Shown: positions 1 to 7,110, counted from the stretch's first letter. The stretch: DNA of 10,434 nucleotides from Candidatus Bathyarchaeota archaeon (GCA_018396795.1 JAGTRH010000032.1:1-10434); one strand, 5' to 3'. Numbers and translations are program-made. Notes: a model not told the origin generated them from the letters alone.

Positions 1-747
1 TGTTTGATGCATGTTTTAAATCAAAGTTATAAACCATGTGAAATAATAGTCGTAGATGGGGGGTCAACTGATAGAACCCGAAAAATTGCAACTGCATATG
101 GTGCCAAAGTTCTTGTTGAACCACCTCATAAAGGAAATTATCCTGGAATTGGAAGAAATTATGGAGCAAAAAATTCATTGGGAAAAATTCTTTCTTTTTT
201 AGATTCTGATTGCTATCCTGAAAGAAACTGGTTAATGAAAGTGAATAAAATTTTTAATAATAAAAATGTAGGAGTATATGGAGTTATTGTTAGGGATGGA
301 AATAGTAGTGATTTAAGTAAGGCATATCATTATCTTATTAGAGAAATTAATTATGATTTTGTTCCTTCTAGGTGTATGTCGATAAGAAGAAGTGTTTTCG
401 AAAAAATTAATGGTTTTGATGAAACACTTACTGCGGGGGAAGATAACGATCTTTCATATAAGGTTAGAAATCTAGGATATAAAATTATTATAGACAAAGA
501 TACTTTAGTATTTCATGATGATGATCATTTAAATAGTTTAAAAGGGATTTGGAGGCAACAGAAATGGTATTTTGAAGCTGAAAAAGAACTTAGGAAAAGA
601 ATGCCTTATAGATTTAAAAGATTTAGAACTTCAGCTTCTATGAAGGAACATTTACTTCCTTTGATTAAAGCTTTTTGGATTGGAGGCTTATCATTTGCTT
701 TAAACTGTTTAACTATTAAACTTATATCTCTTCGTAAACATCTTTAA
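1..747 (+). CDS. Family 2 glycosyltransferase, 3' part only (5' end outside window)
   Basis: This is a GT-A fold glycosyltransferase that would move a sugar from a nucleotide- or lipid-linked donor to a growing surface glycan at the cytoplasmic face of the membrane. The reading frame is open to position 1, and the usual N-terminal 'P.VSVIIPT.N' strand is missing, so the gene is cut by the window edge; ATG at 7 is internal. Counting the first visible codon as 1, the nucleotide-binding DGGSTD is at 19-24, the metal-binding DSD at 68-70 and the acceptor-side GEDND at 146-150. A hydrophobic stretch near 219-245 may anchor the C-terminus. The stop is TAA at 745-747, followed by T-rich DNA. It is AT-rich and reads towards the operon that ends at 993. 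It is clearly distinct from the two minus-strand glycosyltransferases, and the sugar specificity cannot be read from sequence. Confidence 0.9.
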   Translation, partial: CLMHVLNQSYKPCEIIVVDGGSTDRTRKIATAYGAKVLVEPPHKGNYPGIGRNYGAKNSLGKILSFLDSDCYPERNWLMKVNKIFNNKNVGVYGVIVRDGNSSDLSKAYHYLIREINYDFVPSRCMSIRRSVFEKINGFDETLTAGEDNDLSYKVRNLGYKIIIDKDTLVFHDDDHLNSLKGIWRQQKWYFEAEKELRKRMPYRFKRFRTSASMKEHLLPLIKAFWIGGLSFALNCLTIKLISLRKHL

Positions 748-780
748 AAATTTAATTTCTCATTCATTTTATTATTTACG
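748..780 (+). terminator. T-rich candidate terminator after the plus-strand glycosyltransferase
   Basis: Immediately after the stop codon the plus strand has several short T tracts, such as TTTAATTTCT and TTTTATTATTT, without a strong hairpin. Archaeal intrinsic termination relies mainly on such U-rich tracts. The position fits, but the call rests on composition alone. Confidence 0.3.
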
Positions 781-925
781 AATAGATATAAGGCGTTCTT
801 TTCTAATGCTTTAAAAGATGGAGAACATGCTTGTGGGAGAAGTAGGAGTAGGCTAACAACCGTTTCTTGGTCGGGGTTCGGAGGCTATAGAGATTAGGTT
901 GAGCCTTCGGGAAGAGTTTTGAAAA
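781..925 (+). pseudogene. Possible remnant of the C-terminal tail of an IS200/IS605-type TnpB gene
   Basis: Within the AT-rich gap between two convergent genes there is a patch of clearly higher GC content. Read on the plus strand in the frame starting at 778, it translates to a stretch containing DGEHACGRSRSRLTT, then a TAG at 893-895, then VEPSGR. Archaeal TnpB proteins often end, after the zinc finger, with a loosely conserved tail of the type 'HACG...EAGS', and the resemblance suggests a worn transposon right end. No zinc finger, RuvC residues, left end or tnpA can be seen here, and the frame carries a stop. It may instead be an unrelated non-coding patch. The tail identification is from memory of the family and is weak. 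Confidence 0.28.
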
Positions 926-992
926 ATATGAAAAAGAATTTAAAATACAAAATAAACTTATTCATGTTAGTCTAACTATTAATTTGTTGTTG
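925..992 (-). terminator. Candidate terminator region of the rml/glycosyltransferase operon
   Basis: Read on the minus strand after the stop at 993, there is a small dyad GTTAG-T-CTAAC (966-976), followed by T-rich DNA with TTTATTTTGTATTTT and CTTTTTCATATTTTT. This is where the long minus-strand operon should end, and the composition suits archaeal U-tract termination. The dyad is too tight to form a good hairpin. Confidence 0.3.
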
Positions 993-2069
993 TTATTTAT
1001 CAAATATATTTAATATGTATCTGGAAATGGTTCGACTCACAGATGCTCTTTTTAGCAATAATTTAACTATATATTGAGGATTTGATATCTTTATAATTGG
1101 CGCATTATATATATTTATCTTTTCTTTAAATATCCTTGAAAGTCTTATTCCATCAACATATCCTCTTATCCCTGCTCTAATGTGGTTTAATGTTACGTTT
1201 CCTATATCGAGGAACTCTCTCCCTATATTAGTTAATGCTACTCTAGTACTAAGTGTAGGAATTAAAGCTCTTATTAATTTTTTATATCTGCTGTTGGTAA
1301 TTTCATTCAATACAGTCCATCCACGGATACTATAATATACCTTGTTAGGCGAGGTTTTACCAAAGCTTAAATTTAGAACATGCCTACCAGTAACCTCAGG
1401 TATAACCGCGGATTTATAACCGATATTCCAAAGCTTTAGTCCCAAAACGCTATCGTCAAAGTAAGCAAACATTATATCGGAGAATAATTTATTAATACAC
1501 CCAACTTTCTTAAGTGCTAAAATTCTATACATATTATAAGCGCCACAAGTATATGTAACGAAAACAGGCTTTCTCAAAATGAATGGAGGGCTCTTCACTA
1601 GAAAAGAGTGAGCAAGTAATAACTCATCCATAAAAAAACCTGCATCCTCAACTTCTAATGGATTATCATACATTACAAGAATCCCTTGCAGAGATCCAAC
1701 GGAAGGATGAGTATGGAGAAAATCAACCATCATTTTTAAGCTTTCAGGAGTCGGCACAGCATCATTATTCAAAAGTACTATATATTCAGAGTTTCTATTT
1801 ATAACTTTATATGCTACATTGTTGCCTCCAGTGAACCCTAGATTCCTACTCAATCTAATGATCTTCTTATTTAAACCTGTTTGTTTCTCAAGGAAATTTT
1901 TAATAACACCATAACTATTATCTGTTGAGCCATTATCTACAACTATAAGTTCATATTGATCTTTGGGATAGTCAAGGTTAGCTATAGCTGTAAGAGATTC
2001 TAAAATAATTTCAATAAAATTAGAGCTGTTGTAGTTAAGCCAGAGTATCGATACTATAGGTAAAGTCAT
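993..2069 (-). CDS. Family 2 glycosyltransferase, rhamnosyltransferase-like (second tandem copy)
   Basis: A GT-A glycosyltransferase of 358 residues from the branch that includes WbbL-type rhamnosyltransferases. DNGSTD lies at 45-50 for nucleotide binding, NLGFTGGNN at 76-84, NND at 101-103 as the metal-binding DXD equivalent, and FDD at 204-206 where relatives have the 'ED.D' acceptor motif. No clear membrane segment is seen, so it probably works peripherally at the cytoplasmic membrane. The ATG at 2067-2069 lies 4 nt after the stop of the upstream gene, and its ribosome site GGGTGA (2074-2079) runs into that TGA, which suggests coupled translation. It is a paralogue of the upstream gene: same length, co-linear motifs, and a shared EITNSRYK segment near 258-265. 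Being in an rml operon makes a dTDP-deoxysugar donor likely, but this is inference. Confidence 0.92.
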   Translation of the reverse strand: MTLPIVSILWLNYNSSNFIEIILESLTAIANLDYPKDQYELIVVDNGSTDNSYGVIKNFLEKQTGLNKKIIRLSRNLGFTGGNNVAYKVINRNSEYIVLLNNDAVPTPESLKMMVDFLHTHPSVGSLQGILVMYDNPLEVEDAGFFMDELLLAHSFLVKSPPFILRKPVFVTYTCGAYNMYRILALKKVGCINKLFSDIMFAYFDDSVLGLKLWNIGYKSAVIPEVTGRHVLNLSFGKTSPNKVYYSIRGWTVLNEITNSRYKKLIRALIPTLSTRVALTNIGREFLDIGNVTLNHIRAGIRGYVDGIRLSRIFKEKINIYNAPIIKISNPQYIVKLLLKRASVSRTISRYILNIFDK

Positions 2070-2073
2070 GAAA

Positions 2074-3150
2074 TCACCCTACAAAGAGTATTTTATTTTG
2101 GAGATATTTTTCGATGTAAGTTCTTAGAATTCGAAGATACATTAATCCAAAAATTATGCAATTTATTTTTAAATAGACAATTTTTGACCCATATATGTCT
2201 ATGTTTTCTCTTAATTTTAGCATATTTCCAATTTTATATCCTTTTTTTATTCCTTTAATCCTTGCATATAAAATATCTTTCTTTTTATGTATTTTTTTAA
2301 GAGTCATTGAGAGGAGACTAAAGATGATCCATCTAATTTGGAATAACTTTATAATATCTTTATATCTTGAATTTGTGATCTCTATGAGAATCGTAAGACC
2401 TCTTGATAATAAATATTCTTGAAGGGGCTTTAATTGGTTGAATGTCCCGCCCCTAAGGTGCCTTGCCGTTATTGTAGGTATCGAGGCCACCTTAAATCCA
2501 GCATTCCAAATTTTTAATCCCAACATATTATCGTCACAGTATGCAAAGATGACGTCATGAAATAGCCTATCTTCCCACTTAACAGCCCTCTTTAAGGCAT
2601 CAACTCTGTAGGCTGAATAAGCACCATCAGCGTATGTTATATAGAATGGTCTCCTAGGAATATCATATGAGTCTCTTCCACTTAGGAATGGATGTGTTGT
2701 TAGAAGTTCTGATATATAGTTGCCAGCGTTATCGATTTTATCGTCCTTCAAACTTAAGATGATCCCTTGAACAGCTCCTATGTCTAGGTTTTTCTCCATA
2801 AATTCTATCATCGTTCTAAGACTATCAGGCGTTGGTATTGCATCATTATTTAAAAACACAACATATCTAGATTCTTGATTCCTTAATCTATAAGCCAAAT
2901 TGTTACCACCAGCGAATCCTAAGTTTCTATAACACTTAATAATCTTTTTTCTTATTTTATTTTTATCATTGAGAAAATTTTTAATTAACTCAAAGCTCCC
3001 ATCACTTGATCCATTATCTACAACAATAAGCTCATATCTGTTCTTAGGATAATCCAGTTCGATAACAGCTTCTAAAGACTTTAAAATCACATCCTTAATT
3101 TTCAAACTGTTATAGTTCAACCAAAATATTGAAACCATAGGGTAAATCAT
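2074..3150 (-). CDS. Family 2 glycosyltransferase, rhamnosyltransferase-like (first tandem copy)
   Basis: This glycosyltransferase is also 358 residues and is co-linear with its downstream neighbour. DNGSSD is at 45-50, NLGFAGGNN at 76-84, NND at 101-103 and CDD at 205-207, followed by GLKIWNAGF. The N-terminal half is closely similar to the paralogue; the C-terminal 90 residues differ much more, which suggests a tandem duplication followed by change in acceptor recognition. The chosen start is ATG at 3148-3150, with AAGGTGG about 12 nt upstream; Met5 (3136-3138) is a less likely alternative. It lies 63 nt after the end of rmlA on the same strand, so it is probably co-transcribed, though the gap could hold an internal promoter. 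Its base composition is much more AT-rich than that of rmlA. Confidence 0.92.
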   Translation of the reverse strand: MIYPMVSIFWLNYNSLKIKDVILKSLEAVIELDYPKNRYELIVVDNGSSDGSFELIKNFLNDKNKIRKKIIKCYRNLGFAGGNNLAYRLRNQESRYVVFLNNDAIPTPDSLRTMIEFMEKNLDIGAVQGIILSLKDDKIDNAGNYISELLTTHPFLSGRDSYDIPRRPFYITYADGAYSAYRVDALKRAVKWEDRLFHDVIFAYCDDNMLGLKIWNAGFKVASIPTITARHLRGGTFNQLKPLQEYLLSRGLTILIEITNSRYKDIIKLFQIRWIIFSLLSMTLKKIHKKKDILYARIKGIKKGYKIGNMLKLRENIDIYGSKIVYLKINCIIFGLMYLRILRTYIEKYLQNKILFVG

Positions 3151-3213
3151 TAATATATCTAACCACCTTCAAAATAACTATTAAGATAATTTTTATCTAT
3201 AAACTCGTTTTGT
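3151..3213 (-). other. 63-nt gap with small inverted repeat between rmlA and the glycosyltransferases
   Basis: The gap contains AGATAA-TTT-TTATCT (3184-3198), a 6-bp inverted repeat with a 3-nt loop, followed on the minus strand by TAATAG and then the AAGGTGG ribosome site of the glycosyltransferase gene. It could be a weak internal promoter, a processing site or nothing. It is the largest break inside an otherwise tightly packed operon. Confidence 0.3.
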
Positions 3214-4275
3214 TTATATCTCAACTGCGGAGTGGTCTCCTATGTTGAGTCTAACTGTTCCTTTAAGTTTATTCTTTGATATTCTCGCATTTCTTCCTAT
3301 TAGGCTCTCCTCGAGTCTGCTTACGCCTTCTATAGTGGCTTTTTCGAGTATCACGCAGTGCTCTATCACGCTGTTCTTTATGGTGACCCCGTCACCTATG
3401 CTCGTGTAAGGCCCTATCTGGGACCCCTGGATAAGGCAGTTACTCCCGATAATCGTTGGACCCCTCACTACGCTATTCACCACCCTCGTGCCGGTTTCTA
3501 TTGTGACCCTCCCCTCCACGCGGGAGTCCACCAGCTCTCCATCAACCCTCCTCTCCACCCGCTCATCCAAAATAAGCATATTAGCCTGGAGGATATCGTC
3601 CTTCTTCCCCGTGTCAAGCCACCACCCCTCCAAGATGCTGTATCCAACTCGGCATCCGCTCTCCAGCATGGCTTGGAGGGCGTCGGTTATCTCAAGCTCC
3701 CCCCTCCAGCTAGGCCTCAGCCTCTCTATGAACTCGAAGATGACGGGTCTGAATAGGTATACCCCAACCAGGGCATATTTGCTGGGAGGATCCCTAGGCT
3801 TCTCCACGAGGCCCACCAGCCTCCCATCCTCGTCAAACCTTGCCACACCGAAGCTCGAGGCTTCCTCAACCTCCTTCAAGAGGATATAGACGTCGTAACC
3901 CCCATCAATAAATTCATGTAGGTAGCGCCTAACCCCTTTCTGTAATAGGTTGTCGCCGAGGTATACGATGAAGGGTTCCCTCCCTACAAACTCCCTGCAT
4001 AGGCCGACCGCGTGGGCTATCCCTAGGGGTTTGCCCTGGTGGATATATGTGATCCTAGCCCCGAACCTCGTCCCATCACCATAGTACATCTGGACCTGCT
4101 CCGTATAGGTCTCGCCGAGGATGATAGCCACCTCCCTAACCCCAGCAGCCAATAGGTCCTCCAAGACATACTGGCTGACAGGTTTGTTAGCCACGGGTAT
4201 GAGCTGCTTAGGCCCGCTATATGTGAGGGGCCTAAGCCTCGTCCCCGCACCACCGTGGAGGATAACACCCTTCAT
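3214..4275 (-). CDS. rmlA: Glucose-1-phosphate thymidylyltransferase, long archaeal form (RmlA)
   Basis: RmlA joins glucose-1-phosphate to dTTP (or UTP in some archaeal enzymes), giving dTDP-glucose and pyrophosphate, the entry step to dTDP-deoxysugars; it is cytoplasmic. The nucleotidyltransferase domain covers about 1-235. The signature HGGAGTRLRPLT is at 7-18 with K23 in GPKQLIPV, followed by YLGDN at 105-109, EKP at 158-160, EITD at 195-198 and WWLDTG at 218-223. Residues about 245-345 carry hexapeptide-like repeats (for example TIIGSNCLIQ and TSIGDGVTIK) that form a left-handed beta helix, as in long RmlA proteins; 353 residues is normal for that form. The ATG overlaps the TGA of rmlD (ATGA, 4272-4275), with GGAGG about 13 nt upstream. 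It is clearly GC-richer than the glycosyltransferases downstream. Confidence 0.95.
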   Translation of the reverse strand: MKGVILHGGAGTRLRPLTYSGPKQLIPVANKPVSQYVLEDLLAAGVREVAIILGETYTEQVQMYYGDGTRFGARITYIHQGKPLGIAHAVGLCREFVGREPFIVYLGDNLLQKGVRRYLHEFIDGGYDVYILLKEVEEASSFGVARFDEDGRLVGLVEKPRDPPSKYALVGVYLFRPVIFEFIERLRPSWRGELEITDALQAMLESGCRVGYSILEGWWLDTGKKDDILQANMLILDERVERRVDGELVDSRVEGRVTIETGTRVVNSVVRGPTIIGSNCLIQGSQIGPYTSIGDGVTIKNSVIEHCVILEKATIEGVSRLEESLIGRNARISKNKLKGTVRLNIGDHSAVEI

Positions 4276-5165
4276 GCTTCCGAAGCCTCCGTACCTTCCC
4301 GATCAGGGGGATGGATGTGGCCCTTCTCAATCAAATAATCTCGGAGTGCCCCCTCCCAACCCCTGAGCTTAATGCCATACTCCCTCAATTTTATGCTCTC
4401 CAGAGCTGAGAACCGAGGCCTTCTAGCCTTCATCTGGAGCTGGTCCGTTTTAATCGGTTTTAAATCTGCATCGATCCCTACATGTTTGAATATCTCTTGG
4501 GCGAATTGGAACCATGTGCAATATCCCCTATTTGCCGCATGATAAACTCCATAGGGCAATCTCAGCTCTAAAACCCTCTTGATCGTTAAAGCTGCGTCTT
4601 TCGTATATGTGGGGCTCATCCACATGTCATCAACCACGCTGATGGGCTCGTTATTCTTGGCTTTAGTTATCATGGTTTCAATGAAGTTCCCGCCTTTCCC
4701 GCTCGCACCGGTTGCTCCGAAGAGGCTCGCAACCCTGAATATGTAATGCTCCGGGTTTTGCCTAGTGTAGAGTTCTCCAGCAAGCTTCGAGATCCCATAG
4801 GTGTTTAATGGGCTTGGGGTGTCATACTCCGTGTATGGGGAGCCCTTCGAGCCGTCGAAGACATAGTCTGTGCTTATGTAGACGGTTATGGCACCGATAT
4901 CCCTAGAGATGATGGCCACATTCCTGGCGCCTATGGCATTCACCTGAAAAGTTTTCAGGGGCTCCTCCTCGCACTGATCCGTCCTATGGAAGGCGGCAGT
5001 ATTCACAACCACATCGGGCCGATACCCTTTCAAGATAAGGCAACTATTGTAATCCGATACCTCTATATCCCTATGTGTCAAACCTACAACTTCATGCCCA
5101 CTCCCCAACACCTTTACCAGATCCGTACCCAACTGACCTGTAGATCCAATAACTAGTATCTTCAT
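4272..5165 (-). CDS. rmlD: dTDP-4-dehydrorhamnose reductase (RmlD)
   Basis: RmlD reduces dTDP-4-keto-L-rhamnose to dTDP-L-rhamnose with NAD(P)H, the last step of the pathway, in the cytoplasm. It is a short-chain dehydrogenase-like enzyme of 297 residues, the usual length. GSTGQLG at 7-13 is the nucleotide-binding loop; NTAAFHRTDQCE at 55-66, STDYVFDG at 98-105 and YGISKLAGE at 123-131 give catalytic Tyr123 and Lys127. RVASLFG at 144-150 and the following GGNFIETM fit the sugar-binding side. Its ATG (5163-5165) overlaps the TGA of the upstream epimerase gene as ATGA, and its own TGA overlaps rmlA in the same way, so the three genes are translated as a coupled set. The last 15 or so residues are charged and unremarkable. 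Confidence 0.93.
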   Translation of the reverse strand: MKILVIGSTGQLGTDLVKVLGSGHEVVGLTHRDIEVSDYNSCLILKGYRPDVVVNTAAFHRTDQCEEEPLKTFQVNAIGARNVAIISRDIGAITVYISTDYVFDGSKGSPYTEYDTPSPLNTYGISKLAGELYTRQNPEHYIFRVASLFGATGASGKGGNFIETMITKAKNNEPISVVDDMWMSPTYTKDAALTIKRVLELRLPYGVYHAANRGYCTWFQFAQEIFKHVGIDADLKPIKTDQLQMKARRPRFSALESIKLREYGIKLRGWEGALRDYLIEKGHIHPPDREGTEASEA

Positions 5166-6178
5166 ATAATCATCCCATTCATTTCAATCTCCTTTATCAA
5201 TCGATGAGCTTCCAAAAGATATTTATACCATTTAACAGTGATGGTTTTGGGATCATCTGAATTTAATCTCCCATCTTTTAAAGCATCAAACACCTCTTTC
5301 GCCCCCTCCCCAACCGTGTATTCTGCTTTATAGTTCAATTTTTCTTTTATTTTGTCGAAGCTCACCCTATAGCTTCTCGTGTCCGGAGAACCATACCACT
5401 CATAGTTGAAAGGCATGTCGATGGATTCTGCTACCAGCCTAGCTAGGTCAAAGATCTGGATGTTCTGTTCATTGCTGCCAACATTGAAGACCTGCCCATT
5501 AACAAGCTCCTCCTCGGCCTCCAGGACCCTTATGAAGGCGTTCGAGGTGTCCTTAACATGTACGAAGGGGCGCCACTGTTTACCATCCCTCATTATCGGA
5601 ACCTTACCATTCCTATAAAAGCCCAGAACCATCCCATTAACAGCCAAGTCAAACCTCATCCTAGGCGAATACCCATAAACCGTGGCTTGCCTAAGTACTG
5701 TAACTGTGAAAAATTCATCCGCTAAAGGAAGAACCTCCCTTTCAGCTAGAGTATTGGCCTTGGCATATGTCGTCAAGGGATTTAATGCTGACTCCTCTCT
5801 CAATACTCCATCTTGGAATCCGTAGACACTGCATGTGCTCGCAAGAACATACCTCCTCACCCCATACTTCTTTGATAAACATGCCACCCTAACCCTTCCC
5901 TTATAGTTTATTTCCAGCGTTTTCTGAGGATCAAGCTCTCCCGCTGGATCATTTGAAAGGGAAGCCAGGTCAAAAACGGCGTCTATTCCCTTCAGAATCG
6001 CTGGTTCAAACCATCTGATGTCATCTTTTATGATCCTCATCTCATCCAAAATTTCCTTAACTGGGTCAATCCCAAAGAAGAACCTATCAAGACATACCAC
6101 ATTATAGCCTCTTTCTAGCAGAGATCTACACAGTATCGAACCTATATAGCCCGCCCCTCCAGTAACCAAGACCTTCAT
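5162..6178 (-). CDS. NAD-dependent nucleotide-sugar epimerase/dehydratase (extended SDR) in the RmlB position
   Basis: An extended SDR of 338 residues. GGAGYIGS at 7-14 is the dinucleotide loop, and D31 after the second strand suggests NAD preference. ASTCSVYG at 113-120 supplies Ser/Thr. The next motif is YAKAN at 138-142, so Tyr138 is present but the Lys expected at 142 in YxxxK is Asn. SPRMRFDLAVN around 171-181 and QWRPFVHVKD around 201-210 place it with WcaG-like epimerases. RmlB dehydratases instead carry TDEVYG, supplying the Asp-Glu pair, and Y.ASK; neither is seen. The position in the operon would suit RmlB, so it may be a non-orthologous substitute or act on another sugar. The start ATG (6176-6178) has GGAGGG 9 nt upstream, right after the rmlC stop. 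The family is certain; the reaction is not. Confidence 0.85.
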   Translation of the reverse strand: MKVLVTGGAGYIGSILCRSLLERGYNVVCLDRFFFGIDPVKEILDEMRIIKDDIRWFEPAILKGIDAVFDLASLSNDPAGELDPQKTLEINYKGRVRVACLSKKYGVRRYVLASTCSVYGFQDGVLREESALNPLTTYAKANTLAEREVLPLADEFFTVTVLRQATVYGYSPRMRFDLAVNGMVLGFYRNGKVPIMRDGKQWRPFVHVKDTSNAFIRVLEAEEELVNGQVFNVGSNEQNIQIFDLARLVAESIDMPFNYEWYGSPDTRSYRVSFDKIKEKLNYKAEYTVGEGAKEVFDALKDGRLNSDDPKTITVKWYKYLLEAHRLIKEIEMNGMII

Positions 6179-6193
6179 TCTTTAAACCCTCCT

Positions 6194-6742
6194 TCATTTG
6201 TGGGGTGGATAGAACCAGTCCCAAGGCTTATTACATCTAGGATCATCTGTTCTTCCATTTATGAAGCGCGGAATTATCGAGGCATCGTTCCAGGGCCTCC
6301 TCTCTTCATCTGGATCCGAGTAGTCGTATAGCCTATTCACAAAGTATAATAGGTAGGCTGGTTTCGGGCTTACAACTTTGAATCCATGCCAGTACTTGCC
6401 CGGGACCCTCAATATCTGCATCCTATCATCGCTCAAGACAACCTCCACCAAACCCCCTTTTGTAGGCGAGGCCTCATCATCGTCATAGGCACAAACCTTT
6501 ATGGAACCCCTTAAGACTAGGAAGTAGTCCGTCTGCCCTCGTATATGTCTGTGCCAGGCCCTAACGATACCCGGATAAGTCACCGAGAGGTTCGCCTGAA
6601 CAATGGACTCCCCACCTAAGAGGTCCATCCAATCCATGCGGATGACCTCGGTGAAGACCCCACGCTCATCCGGCAACCTAGCAAGGTCAGCTATCTTGAC
6701 GCCCGGGAGTTGCAGATCCTTAACCGAGAATAAAAGAGGCAT
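6194..6742 (-). CDS. rmlC: RmlC-family dTDP-sugar 3,5-epimerase (cupin)
   Basis: RmlC inverts C3 and C5 of dTDP-4-keto-6-deoxyglucose to make dTDP-4-keto-L-rhamnose. This 182-residue protein has the usual family length and the cupin landmarks in order: DERGVF at 25-30, QANLS at 49-53, RAWHRH at 61-66 (the place of the catalytic His in RGLHYQ), SPTKG at 92-96, the second cupin stretch PGKYWHGF at 114-121, YDYSDPDE at 139-146 and RRPWND at 148-153. The RAWHRH motif and the DYFLVLRGSIKV that follows differ from bacterial RmlC, so a related 3- or 5-epimerase is possible. It is the first gene of the operon; ATG at 6740-6742 is preceded by GGGAGG about 10 nt away, and no in-frame upstream start exists nearby. 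Its TGA runs straight into the ribosome site of the next gene. Confidence 0.85.
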   Translation of the reverse strand: MPLLFSVKDLQLPGVKIADLARLPDERGVFTEVIRMDWMDLLGGESIVQANLSVTYPGIVRAWHRHIRGQTDYFLVLRGSIKVCAYDDDEASPTKGGLVEVVLSDDRMQILRVPGKYWHGFKVVSPKPAYLLYFVNRLYDYSDPDEERRPWNDASIIPRFINGRTDDPRCNKPWDWFYPPHK

Positions 6743-6796
6743 AATAAAGCATCCTCCCTAAGGCTATATCTCTATTTCTGAAGTGGCCCCCAACGT

Positions 6797-6812
6797 TAAG
6801 CTTAATAACACG
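6797..6812 (-). promoter_or_regulatory. Weak proximal promoter candidate for the rml operon
   Basis: The minus strand reads GTGTTATTAAGCTTAA about 55-70 nt upstream of the rmlC ATG. TTATTAAG is a passable TATA-like element and would give a leader of about 30 nt carrying the GGGAGG ribosome site. There is no independent support, and it competes with the more distal element at 6874-6885. Confidence 0.22.
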
Positions 6813-6873
6813 CCCCCTATTCCTCATCACTTGCATTCCTGCCCATCTAGACTCTACTCTATCCTGTCCCCAT

Positions 6874-6885
6874 TGTCTATTAAAG
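6874..6885 (-). promoter_or_regulatory. Distal promoter candidate CTTTAATAGACA
   Basis: On the minus strand this reads CTTTAATAGACA, a good match to crenarchaeal TATA boxes (TTTAWA). The identical 12-mer occurs at 9893-9904, upstream of the nuclease-like gene. Here it lies about 132 nt before the rmlC ATG, so use of it would give a leader of about 110 nt. It is only a sequence match. Confidence 0.28.
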
Positions 6886-7055
6886 CCTTACCTAATATGA
6901 CACTGTGCTTAATAGTTTTTCGGTAGATATTGCCATATCAATAAATCTTCCAGGCTGTTCGTCTATATTATATATTCTTTTGGTTTGAGAAACTTTTAAT
7001 GAATGGCCATATGCTACCATTTAATATACCTACTTCCTACCTCAAGAACTCTTTT

Positions 7056-7103
7056 GTCTTCAAATTCTCTAATATCAAAATTTTTTATAAAAAACTTGAA
7101 GAC
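7056..7103 (-). terminator. Inverted repeat and T-tract after the methyltransferase gene
   Basis: GTCTTCAA (7056-7063) and TTGAAGAC (7096-7103) form a perfect 8-bp inverted repeat. They enclose a second perfect palindrome, TTTTTTATAAAAAA (7081-7094), which on the minus strand begins about 17 nt after the TAG at 7111-7113. A run of six T's plus dyad symmetry is a plausible terminator for the methyltransferase transcript; the inner palindrome could equally be a protein-binding site. Confidence 0.4.
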
Positions 7104-7110
7104 TGAAACC

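Larger units (their letters stand above)
6743..7055. other. Intergenic region upstream of the rml operon, no gene seen
   Basis: This stretch of about 310 bases lies between the 5' end of the rmlC-family gene and the 3' end of the methyltransferase gene. I see no convincing reading frame or structural RNA in it. It holds candidate promoter elements for the operon at 6797-6812 and 6874-6885 (see those entries) and an AT-rich stretch ATATTATATATTC at 6964-6976. It probably carries the promoter and any control sites of the operon. Confidence 0.6.

Noticed and set aside
860..920. tRNA-like GGTTCG segment in the GC-rich patch
   Set aside because: No acceptor stem, anticodon arm or matching T-stem pairs can be drawn around it.
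3358..3889. Two long plus-strand open frames opposite rmlA
   Set aside because: They are antisense to a fully motif-supported RmlA, overlap each other in different frames, are rich in Pro/Ser/His with no recognisable motif, and are explained by the GC-biased codons of the opposite strand.
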